Source of the DNA: an uncultured Anaerotruncus sp.
GTDB taxonomy: Bacteria > Bacillota > Clostridia > Oscillospirales > Ruminococcaceae
DNA length: 19,894 nucleotides
NCBI GenBank assembly: GCA_910586875.1
Contig: CAJUJI010000036.1
Location: forward strand, 1 to 19,894
Direction: 5' to 3'
Each line of letters begins with the position of its first letter. Position 1 is the stretch's first letter. The notes beneath the pieces are model-generated. The model did no database searches, had not been told where the DNA came from, and saw only the letters and a program-made list of their open reading frames with translations. This document shows, piece by piece, positions 7,330 through 14,525 of this stretch. The translations under genes and the position numbers were made by a program.

Positions 7330-8022
7330 TCATCCTTTTAAATAGTGATCTATACCAATCCCAAAATGGAGTTCACCACCTGCGCATCGCGCGAGCATGG
7401 CATGTAGATTTAGGGACGCTGTGTTGGAAACCGCGATAAAGTCCCGTAGAAGCGGATTATCCCACGCCTTCATGGAGTTCAGCGTGTGGGAATAGAGCGC
7501 CATTGCAATTCCTGTACCTTGGTATTGAACAGACACAGCGCCTAACCGGATACAACCGATGCCATCTTTCATCTGCCAAAGATTGAATCCCTCCAACTGT
7601 CCTTCTCGCCGAAGGCAGGTCGCTGTAAGGCCCTGCTGTTTTTGGGAAGAGATAAAGTGGTATAGCAATTCATTTTTTAAGTCTGTCGCTTCATTCCAAA
7701 GATCCAGAGCAAATCGAGGATCTCTTCCAAAGGACTTCTGCGCCACCTGAAAAATCTCTTTCTCCTCCCATTGGTCTGTAACAGAAAGAGAAAACCTCTT
7801 TCCTGGTTTCAGCATGGGGCGGAAATTTTTTAGAGGTATCTCTAACGTAACACACCGATCTGTAAAAAAGAATCCTCTTTGCATCAGTATCAAGGCATTT
7901 TCCCTGTCTTTTGCTGTCAACTCTACCGATATGTAATCTTCTTTCGCGTTTTTATCCGGCAGCTCATCAACATAACAGGCTGCGGTTTGTCCATTTTGTA
8001 AAATAAGCTGATCCGTTTTCAC
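7330..8022 (-). CDS. WecD-like GNAT acyltransferase coupled to carrier protein 2
   Basis: A 230-residue protein. Residues about 25-70 (SVELTAKDRENALILMQRGF) resemble the degenerate N-terminal half of WecD-type dTDP-amino-sugar acetyltransferases. The C-terminal GNAT domain has the binding loop QYQGTGIA (166-173) and AVSNTASLNLHAML near residue 200. The start is GTG, overlapping the ACP stop as TAGTG, so translation is probably coupled to the carrier gene. This suggests it uses the carrier-bound group, either as donor for the dTDP-3-amino sugar or as substrate to be N-acylated. Acetyl-CoA use is equally possible. The gene is 9 bp upstream of the MBOAT gene. Confidence 0.8.
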   Translation of the reverse strand: MKTDQLILQNGQTAACYVDELPDKNAKEDYISVELTAKDRENALILMQRGFFFTDRCVTLEIPLKNFRPMLKPGKRFSLSVTDQWEEKEIFQVAQKSFGRDPRFALDLWNEATDLKNELLYHFISSQKQQGLTATCLRREGQLEGFNLWQMKDGIGCIRLGAVSVQYQGTGIAMALYSHTLNSMKAWDNPLLRDFIAVSNTASLNLHAMLARCAGGELHFGIGIDHYLKG

Positions 8023-8243
8023 TACAAAGACCCTATCAGCTTTACTATGGCATCCACGGTGTTAAAGTTTTCTGGCTCAAGTTCATCCGCGGTGATGTCT
8101 ACATCAAAGGCGTCATTCAGGTCCGAGACAATGGAGATAATGTCGAAGGAATCCAAAATGCCATCATCAATAAGAGCGGTAGCGGTGGAAAAGTCAACAT
8201 CTTGGCGAACAGATTTCAAAATCTCTAATACTTTTTCTTTCAT
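8022..8243 (-). CDS. DltC-like acyl/aminoacyl carrier protein (ACP2)
   Basis: A 73-residue acidic carrier protein with the phosphopantetheine site DDGILDSFDIISIV, Ser32 being the attachment residue. The D.GLLDSF form is the one seen in D-alanyl carrier protein DltC. The ATG at 8243 is chosen because AAAAGGAG stands just upstream; an in-frame GTG/ATG-like extension to 8288 overlaps the preceding gene's stop and adds a lysine-rich stretch unlike the family. It would be primed by a phosphopantetheinyl transferase encoded elsewhere, loaded by the adenylating enzyme, and deliver its thioester to the GNAT or MBOAT. Its neighbours are the SGNH gene (34 bp upstream) and the GNAT (TAGTG overlap). Confidence 0.9.
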   Translation of the reverse strand: MKEKVLEILKSVRQDVDFSTATALIDDGILDSFDIISIVSDLNDAFDVDITADELEPENFNTVDAIVKLIGSL

Positions 8244-8277
8244 AGCGAATTTCTCCTTTTTGTTTGTTTGGCTTGTT

Positions 8278-9924
8278 TTAGGATTCAAAACCTACCGCGG
8301 TTTCGTAGGCGTTGAGATACCTCCAGATTGATTCGTTATTACGGAAATATGGTTTACTTTCCTGATGGGTATCAAATGTAACACTGTCGATTACAAGGCC
8401 TTCCTCATGGTCATACACCACAATGTTCAACCCTTGTGTATTATTCGCATATTGCACCCCATCAATGGTAATGGAGGCCTCCTGACCATTCAGCCATCCG
8501 GCGCTGAGTAGCTTCATCTTCAGGCCGTTTCGCTCGGTTTCGTATTCAATTCGACGATCTGAGAGCGCCTCATAGATAAGTTCGCCGCGATCAACAATTG
8601 CTACATAGGAATCCATGATCTTTCCTTTTGGCAGCAACTCTAGCGATAACGCCTGAAACGGAAAATACTCTTCCGGGCTGAAGCCGTTCGTATAATCTGC
8701 GCAAGCGGAGATTAAGATGGTCCAGTTCTCTTTATTTTTAGCCAGGTAGCCAAGATAATCAAACAGGTCGGTTTCCGATTGTAAAAATCCCACTGCGTCC
8801 ACCTTTTGATATCGCATCAGTGCGTCATCGTAGAGCGGAAGGCTCTTTCCTTCCAGTTGGAATTCTTCCTGTATATAGCCGGCAAGACATTGCGAGATTT
8901 TTTGGGCTCCTCTCAGATTCAAATGAATGCCTGCATCTACAGTCTCTGTTTCAAAATCGATATGCGGATCTATATCATACATAAAATCAAGATATGGAAT
9001 CTGTAGTTCGCTGGCCAGTGTTGTCATCAGCTGATATTTTTCTCTAGTCCATGCCCCAGAATGATATTGAGGCATCGTCATGGTAGGAATTTTTATTAAA
9101 ACAAGCTGTGTCCCATTTTCTCTGCACAGCTCCTGAATTTTTGCCAGATAGGTACGGCTGCTCTCTGAAATTACAGGAGAATAGAGCGGAGCATCAACAA
9201 TCTGGTCATAGCGATTTCCATTTTCCAAATAGGAAATACTTCCTTGGTTCAGCTGCATCAGTTCCCCTGTCCAATGATCCACATCTTCCATTTTCCATGG
9301 ACTCTGCTTTATGATACTTTTTAGTAATTCACCTCCCGAATAGTAAAACCCTGTGCTTTTGCTTTTAAAATCTACCTCTGTAAGGGCAATCCATCTGGAA
9401 TGGTATTTGATAATTGGAAACAAAACGGAGAGGAATCCCTCACTGAATTCATAGGTATCATACACCCTGGCCATTTCCATTTTTGTCCTGCTCAGCGGCA
9501 GGTAATCCAGTATATAACGCCAGTAGCTATTTTCATCATTCAATCGAAACAGTCCCCCTGCATCCAGTATAACAACCTTCGGTCGCTGTCTCTCATACGC
9601 TGCCTGCAACAAGAAGTAGCTGCATTCTATTGGCTGGGCCGATGTGGCTAAGCTATAGGAAACAATACCGTTTCTTTCATAGACCTTCATGGGAGAAATC
9701 CCATGATACACATGGCTGCTGCCAAGAAGCAAAACATCCAAGGTATCATCCGGCAGCGCATAAAATCCCTGTATTATTCGTTCCTCTTGTCCGCTTCCCT
9801 GGTTGTCCGGCACAAACACCTCTTGAATTAAAAAAAACAGCATTCCCCCAAGTAAAAGAAAGATAAATGCCTTCAAAATCCTTCTTCCAGCCGTTTTGGA
9901 CTCCCCTATAATCTCCAAGCACAC
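8278..9924 (-). CDS. Membrane-anchored SGNH-type protein (DltD/AlgJ-like) with C-terminal ILEI-like region
   Basis: A 548-residue protein with one N-terminal membrane helix (about 17-35) and an outside-facing body. Block I reads LLLGSSHVYHG (nucleophile Ser69 or Ser70) and block V reads DAGIHLNLRGA (Asp330, His334), the SGNH hydrolase/acyltransferase pattern of DltD, AlgJ and AlgX. It should act with the MBOAT enzyme on surface glycan acylation. Residues about 380-520 are an extra region: ENWTILISACAD, DSYVAIVDRGELIYEA, then ASITIDGVQYANNTQGLNIV and VIDSVTFDTH. These phrases resemble the ILEI/FAM3-type lectin-like domain, with the two halves in swapped order. The start is GTG with GGGAG six bases upstream; no ATG fits. 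It follows rmlB by 16 bp. SGNH call firm, ILEI call tentative. Confidence 0.82.
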   Translation of the reverse strand: MCLEIIGESKTAGRRILKAFIFLLLGGMLFFLIQEVFVPDNQGSGQEERIIQGFYALPDDTLDVLLLGSSHVYHGISPMKVYERNGIVSYSLATSAQPIECSYFLLQAAYERQRPKVVILDAGGLFRLNDENSYWRYILDYLPLSRTKMEMARVYDTYEFSEGFLSVLFPIIKYHSRWIALTEVDFKSKSTGFYYSGGELLKSIIKQSPWKMEDVDHWTGELMQLNQGSISYLENGNRYDQIVDAPLYSPVISESSRTYLAKIQELCRENGTQLVLIKIPTMTMPQYHSGAWTREKYQLMTTLASELQIPYLDFMYDIDPHIDFETETVDAGIHLNLRGAQKISQCLAGYIQEEFQLEGKSLPLYDDALMRYQKVDAVGFLQSETDLFDYLGYLAKNKENWTILISACADYTNGFSPEEYFPFQALSLELLPKGKIMDSYVAIVDRGELIYEALSDRRIEYETERNGLKMKLLSAGWLNGQEASITIDGVQYANNTQGLNIVVYDHEEGLVIDSVTFDTHQESKPYFRNNESIWRYLNAYETAVGFES

Positions 9925-9940
9925 ACCACGCTCCCTACTG

Positions 9941-11005
9941 TTAAACTTTGGCTGCTGAATACATTTTTCGATAATAATTCTGATATTCCCCTGAGGTGAT
10001 TCTGCTTACCCAGTCCGAATGCTGCAAATACCAGCGGATAGTCTCACGAATTCCCTGCTCAAAGGTGTATACCGGAGTCCAGCCCAGTTCTGCAACGATT
10101 TTAGCGTTGTCAATGGCATAGCGGCGATCATGCCCGGGCCGGTCCTGCACATATTGAATCAGACTTTCCGGTTTTCCAAGCTCGGACAAAATCAGACGGA
10201 TAATCTCCAGATTGGCTTTCTCATTGTTGCCGCCAATGTTGTAAATCTCCCCTGCATGCCCCTTTTCAAGCACGGTACAGATTGCCGCACAGTGGTCCCT
10301 TACATGCAGCCAGTCCCGGATTTGCATCCCATCACCATAAACCGGAAGCGGTTTATCCTGCTGCGCGTTGTGAATCATCAGCGGAATCAATTTTTCAGGA
10401 AATTGATAGGGGCCGTAGTTGTTGGAACAGCGGGTAATATTCACCGGTATACCATATGTCATATGGTAGGCCCGCACCACCATATCCGCGCTGGCTTTGG
10501 AGGCCGAATAGGGACTGTTGGGCGCAAGGGGAGTGTTTTCGGTAAACATACCGATTTTGCCTAATGCACCATATACCTCATCAGTGGAAACCTGCAGGTA
10601 CTTCACATCCGCCCTGTATTCGCGGGAATATTTGTTATCCGGCTCCAGTTTCCAACAGCTTATGGCTGCATCCAGCAGCGTTTGTGTTCCAATAATATTT
10701 GTGGTTAAAAAAATTTCCGGCTCCACAATGCTGCGATCCACATGGGACTCCGCAGCAAAATGCACCACAGTGTCAAAACGGTACTCCACAAACAGTTTCC
10801 CAACCAAAACTTTGTCCCGAATATCTCCCTGCACAAGGTGATAGCGGGGATCCTTCTCAACCGTTTGCAGATTTTCCAGATTTCCGGCATAGGTTAGCAA
10901 ATCTAGATTGACCAGACACTCCACCGTTTGAAAATGGGAAAGCAGATAATGAATAAAATTAGAGCCGATAAATCCTGCGCCGCCGGTTACTAATATCCGT
11001 TTCAT
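9941..11005 (-). CDS. rmlB: dTDP-glucose 4,6-dehydratase
   Basis: A 354-residue short-chain dehydrogenase-type enzyme that turns dTDP-glucose into dTDP-4-keto-6-deoxyglucose. The NAD-binding loop GGAGFIGSN is at the N-terminus, followed by HFAAESHVDRSI, STDEVYG (the catalytic Asp-Glu pair) and the YSASK catalytic Tyr-Lys pair; NNYGPYQFPEKLIP and RDWLHVRDH are also family hallmarks. Length is normal. Its ATG overlaps the rmlA stop as ATGA, so the two enzymes are made together. With no rmlC or rmlD nearby, the product most likely goes to the ketoisomerase and aminotransferase upstream in the same operon. Confidence 0.97.
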   Translation of the reverse strand: MKRILVTGGAGFIGSNFIHYLLSHFQTVECLVNLDLLTYAGNLENLQTVEKDPRYHLVQGDIRDKVLVGKLFVEYRFDTVVHFAAESHVDRSIVEPEIFLTTNIIGTQTLLDAAISCWKLEPDNKYSREYRADVKYLQVSTDEVYGALGKIGMFTENTPLAPNSPYSASKASADMVVRAYHMTYGIPVNITRCSNNYGPYQFPEKLIPLMIHNAQQDKPLPVYGDGMQIRDWLHVRDHCAAICTVLEKGHAGEIYNIGGNNEKANLEIIRLILSELGKPESLIQYVQDRPGHDRRYAIDNAKIVAELGWTPVYTFEQGIRETIRWYLQHSDWVSRITSGEYQNYYRKMYSAAKV

Positions 11006-11874
11006 GATTCTTCCTCCGCAACTGCGATAAGATATTGACCATACTCGGTCTTTGACAATGGCTGTGCCAGTTTCAACAGCTGCTGCTTGTCGATAAATCC
11101 CCTGCGGTAGGCGATTTCCTCAATACAGGAGACATACATCCCCTGACGTTTCTGAACGACATTGACAAACTGTGCTGCCTCCTGCAAGCCATCATAGGTT
11201 CCCGTATCCAGCCAAGCCATCCCCCGTGTGAGTTTTTTGATATGTAGCTTTTTGCGTTGCAAATAAATATTGTTCACTGCGGTAATTTCCAATTCTCCAC
11301 GGGCAGAAGGCGTTATCTCCTTTGAAATCTCCACCACATCGTTATCATAAAAATACAACCCTGGCACAATGTATTTGGATTTCGGTACGGCAGGCTTTTC
11401 CTCAATGGATATAACCCTGCCGTTCTCATCAAATTCCACCACGCCAAAATTGGAAGGATTCTGTACTGGATAGCCAAATATCACAGCACCCTCCTTCTGG
11501 TCCACCGCCTCCTTCAAAATTTTGGAGAAGCCGGCTCCGTAAAAGATATTGTCGCCCAAGACCAGGGCCACTCTATCATCGCCAATAAATTTCTCCCCAA
11601 TAATAAACGCTTCCGCCAACCCGTTGGGGTGCTCCTGAACGGCGTACTGGAACTGCATTCCCAGTTGGCTTCCGTCTCCTAAAATATCCTCAAAGACATG
11701 GATATCCTTTGGGGTGGAAATAATCAATACCTCCCGAATGTTTGCTAGCATCAATGTAGATAGGGGATAGTAAATCATCGGCTTATCATAAATTGCCAAC
11801 GCTTGTTTGGAAACCCCTTTGGTAATGGGGTACAAACGGGTGCCGGAGCCTCCGGCCAAAATAATGCCTTTCAT
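11002..11874 (-). CDS. rmlA: Glucose-1-phosphate thymidylyltransferase
   Basis: A 290-residue nucleotidyltransferase making dTDP-glucose from glucose-1-phosphate and dTTP, the first step of the dTDP-deoxysugar route. The N-terminal signature GGSGTRLYPITKGVSKQ is complete, followed by DKPMIYYPLSTLM, LGDNIFYG, IEEKP and LDTGTYDGL, all as in RmlA. The start is the ATG overlapping the previous gene's stop (ATGA). The frame is open for another 49 codons upstream, but that sequence belongs to the glycosyltransferase in a different frame. Length and motifs are normal and it is probably fully active. Confidence 0.97.
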   Translation of the reverse strand: MKGIILAGGSGTRLYPITKGVSKQALAIYDKPMIYYPLSTLMLANIREVLIISTPKDIHVFEDILGDGSQLGMQFQYAVQEHPNGLAEAFIIGEKFIGDDRVALVLGDNIFYGAGFSKILKEAVDQKEGAVIFGYPVQNPSNFGVVEFDENGRVISIEEKPAVPKSKYIVPGLYFYDNDVVEISKEITPSARGELEITAVNNIYLQRKKLHIKKLTRGMAWLDTGTYDGLQEAAQFVNVVQKRQGMYVSCIEEIAYRRGFIDKQQLLKLAQPLSKTEYGQYLIAVAEEES

Positions 11875-13271
11875 TTTTTTGTCTCCTCCTGTTTCCCCTT
11901 GATTTGATGAATAATAAAAGAACAGAAACGCTGAATCACACGCCAACCCCAAATCAGCGGCAGGGGATATATCGAGGCCGCTGCTTGTGTTCTGTGGATG
12001 CGTAAAAGCGGAATACCGCAAAGGTAAATATTCGAGTGCGTATCATCTGTTTTGGTATGGCGGTAGACGGGAAATCCAAGCAGACTGAGGCCCTTATACG
12101 GTTCCCCATACCACTTTCTTAGTTGATGCTTGACAATCCACGCTGTCCGCTTCCAGTTAATATTCTTTTTTACAAAATCCTGAAAGGTTTCATAAGTCAA
12201 TGTGGAGGCATCGACCGCCTGTAAAAACAGATCAACATTCCGCATATGATTTTTTGTATAATATACATAGCACTGTTCGCCAATTTGTGCTTTCTGCCCC
12301 TTTTGGTAGATATCACAAAAAATCTCCTCCATGGTATGCGTTGTCATGTCCAAATCATCAATTTGTTCCGGATACCAGCCCAGTGAATAGCCTTTGCTTT
12401 CAAACAGATAGGGGTATCGGTTACACTCAAAAGGATCCATGGCATTGGGGATGACCACCGCCGGTAAATGAATCGTCGCCCCCTCCAAAACCGAAGTTCC
12501 CATTGCAAATAGGATGTCTACCTTTCGGATCAACAGGGACACTACCTCTTTAATATCCATTGTGCCACAACGGATAATCCTGATATGCGCTGGAAATTTC
12601 CGATCAAACAAAAGGCTTTCATGGTCGCCTTCCCCGATTATGTAGACATTGGTCTTAACTCGGTCTCTAAGGCCAACCATATTGTCCATTAGATCTAGGA
12701 CAGCGTATATCTTGTCTCTGCATAATCGCCCCAGTACTGCAATGTTCCGCTCATTTTTCCGAATCAATTTTTCCTGCGCTATCTGGCTTCGGGCGGGAAT
12801 TATGACCGGTACATATCTCTCCTCCACCTCAATATTTCTCCGTTTATGGGAAAGCCAATGCGTCTTGTCACAAAAAAATACGGAGGATGTCCTATCCACC
12901 AGAGAGAGAAATTTCTCTATGAAAGCATCCGTTGCACACCAATCCCGCTGTAAAACAGGCACACACTCGTTGTGCCAGTTAAAAAAGAGGATCTTTGTCT
13001 TTGGATGAACCTTTGGCATCACATGGGCCCAGTATTCCGCCATAATTAAAATAACAGGCTCTTCTGGAAAGATATTAAAGTGCATTTCATCTTTAAATTT
13101 TAGCACCTTGATGCTCTTTTCCTCTAATATAGAATCGCAGAGTCCGCCTTGATAATCTGTATAGTATACCTCATACAGATTTTTCCGGGCAACATCGTTT
13201 GCGAGGCGAGCTAAATAAAACGGCCCTCCGCTCACCTCCCGCCAAGGGAAAAAGAATACCAGCTTTCGCAT
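11871..13271 (-). CDS. GT-B (GT4-like) glycosyltransferase, second paralogue
   Basis: A 466-residue cytoplasmic protein that begins KLVFFFPWREVSGGPFYLAR; the glycine-rich SGGP loop is where GT-B enzymes start. Later come DKTHWL, ERYVPV, NIAVLGRLCRDK (the usual VGRL..K of the donor half) and FAMGTSVLEGATIHLPAVV, comparable to the SVLEA...G.P donor-site motif of GT4. The same phrases occur in the same order in the enzyme at 17653-19005, so the two are paralogues. The C-terminus carries short GFPVYRH / CGIPLLRIHR motifs typical of Firmicutes surface-glycan enzymes. The ATG at 13271 is chosen for GGGGGAAG just upstream and for matching the paralogue's N-terminus; the frame could extend eight codons. 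The sugar transferred is unknown. Confidence 0.8.
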   Translation of the reverse strand: MRKLVFFFPWREVSGGPFYLARLANDVARKNLYEVYYTDYQGGLCDSILEEKSIKVLKFKDEMHFNIFPEEPVILIMAEYWAHVMPKVHPKTKILFFNWHNECVPVLQRDWCATDAFIEKFLSLVDRTSSVFFCDKTHWLSHKRRNIEVEERYVPVIIPARSQIAQEKLIRKNERNIAVLGRLCRDKIYAVLDLMDNMVGLRDRVKTNVYIIGEGDHESLLFDRKFPAHIRIIRCGTMDIKEVVSLLIRKVDILFAMGTSVLEGATIHLPAVVIPNAMDPFECNRYPYLFESKGYSLGWYPEQIDDLDMTTHTMEEIFCDIYQKGQKAQIGEQCYVYYTKNHMRNVDLFLQAVDASTLTYETFQDFVKKNINWKRTAWIVKHQLRKWYGEPYKGLSLLGFPVYRHTKTDDTHSNIYLCGIPLLRIHRTQAAASIYPLPLIWGWRVIQRFCSFIIHQIKGKQEETKK

Positions 13272-13302
13272 CAATGCTTCCCCCATATTTCTCATAATTA
13301 TC

Positions 13303-14283
13303 TCATAGTTCTATCAATTCAATCAGGCTCATATTGGGTAGCATTAAAAAACAGATCCGCTTTCCAAAATAGACCGACTGTTTCAACGGGGAAATGATCT
13401 TTGCACGGCTATGAGAAAACACTTTAACGGCCTTTTCGATATGTTGTACATAATAAGCGGTATGATAGAGCTTTTGTCCTCGTTTCAGCGGCTCGTCCAA
13501 AGTGTGACTTCCCACCAAATTTTCCAGTAATTCCAATCGTGGCTGATTCTTCGCAATCAAAAAAAGTCCCCTGATCCCCTGTGTCTGATCTTCAAAAAAA
13601 ATACTCTCTTTTTTATATCCCATCAAGGTATAGAGCGGAAGTTCCTTTTCAATTCCCCTGGTTGCTACACCGATATGATGAAAAGAAATTTCCCCCAGTT
13701 CTCGCTTTAGATTTCTATGTGCGATTGTCTGAGACTGCTTTTCCAGCAATGGTGCAATTTCCCGGTAGAAGTGTTCCTGATCGGCATACTGCTCCACAGC
13801 ATCAAATGCTTCCCCATGGATTATAGCCGAATTTTTTATAATTCCTTTGGTTTTTTCCCCGATTGAGGTATGGAAAGAAACAACAGGCGTATTTACAGCC
13901 AAAGTCCGGCAATACAACCCCTTAAGACCAAGCTGTTCAAAGGCAATCCGATATAATAGATACACACTTTCTGCTGCCGCCAATGAACCCTTTTGAATTA
14001 CCCATCGGCCCCACTCGGCCCAGCCATTTTCCACATTATAAAATGCAATTAATCCTTCCGGTGTACTGGTTACCCTATTCTCAACAATAAAATAGTAGTC
14101 GTCATCTCTTTCAAAATAGTGCTCCAGCCAGGTCTCTTGTTCGGCGACATCTTCAGAAATGGGATGAATATAACGGTTACGCTCCAAATCTTCCCGTCGA
14201 ACCTGAATAACAAAAGCTGCATCAGCAAGTTTTATCGGACGTAGGCGATAACCATATCCTTCCAGCGAATAGCGATGTTTCAT
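13303..14283 (-). CDS. GNAT-VOC fusion protein
   Basis: A 326-residue two-domain protein. Residues about 10-180 are a RimJ/RimL-like GNAT domain (YRLRPIKLADAAFVIQVRRE at the start, EWGRWVIQKGS in the core). Residues 200-326 are a VOC metalloenzyme domain with likely metal ligands His203 (FHHIGVAT), Glu251 (RLELLENL), His274 (LYHTAYYV) and Glu322 (LIELIEL), as in methylmalonyl-CoA epimerase relatives. Its ATG overlaps the ACP1 stop (ATGA) and FkbH is just upstream, so it probably works on the ACP1-bound group: the VOC domain may isomerise or epimerise it and the GNAT domain transfer it, most simply to the dTDP-3-amino sugar. That division of labour is inference. Both domains look intact. Confidence 0.82.
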   Translation of the reverse strand: MKHRYSLEGYGYRLRPIKLADAAFVIQVRREDLERNRYIHPISEDVAEQETWLEHYFERDDDYYFIVENRVTSTPEGLIAFYNVENGWAEWGRWVIQKGSLAAAESVYLLYRIAFEQLGLKGLYCRTLAVNTPVVSFHTSIGEKTKGIIKNSAIIHGEAFDAVEQYADQEHFYREIAPLLEKQSQTIAHRNLKRELGEISFHHIGVATRGIEKELPLYTLMGYKKESIFFEDQTQGIRGLFLIAKNQPRLELLENLVGSHTLDEPLKRGQKLYHTAYYVQHIEKAVKVFSHSRAKIISPLKQSVYFGKRICFLMLPNMSLIELIEL

Positions 14284-14507
14284 TCTTGCTCAGCCTTTCT
14301 CAGCACAGCCTCATATAATTTCTTCGGCGTTATTAATGTGGCTAACTCCTCTTCACTAAACTGGATATCAAATTCATCTTCCAATGCAAAGAGGATCTCC
14401 ACCCGCCGCAAGGAATCCCACACCTCCTTTTTATCAAACTTAGTCATTAAATCACTTTTATTCAACTTCAGGATTTCTGAGATAATTTCAGTTACTTTGT
14501 TTTCCAT
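14280..14507 (-). CDS. Acyl carrier protein associated with FkbH (ACP1)
   Basis: A 75-residue acidic carrier protein with the phosphopantetheine site VWDSLRRVEILFALEDEF, Ser32 being the attachment residue, and the typical EEEL start of the third helix. It differs clearly from ACP2 (DSL against DSF, and different surroundings), so the operon holds two distinct carriers. It lies 18 bp after the FkbH-like gene and overlaps the GNAT-VOC gene by four bases, making a three-gene cassette. AAGGAAAGGG precedes the ATG. FkbH enzymes are known to load a glyceryl group from 1,3-bisphosphoglycerate onto such carriers; whether that is the group here is open. Confidence 0.92.
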   Translation of the reverse strand: MENKVTEIISEILKLNKSDLMTKFDKKEVWDSLRRVEILFALEDEFDIQFSEEELATLITPKKLYEAVLRKAEQE

Positions 14508-14525
14508 TGCTTTTCCCTTTCCTTA

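Noticed and set aside
3340..9924. An ordinary teichoic acid D-alanylation (dlt) operon.
   Set aside because: Gene order is reversed, two GNATs are mixed in, the SGNH protein has an extra domain and the genes are embedded in an amino-sugar operon.
9941..11874. A dTDP-rhamnose pathway.
   Set aside because: rmlA and rmlB are present but rmlC and rmlD are not, while a 3,4-ketoisomerase and aminotransferase are; a 3-amino-3,6-dideoxy sugar fits better.
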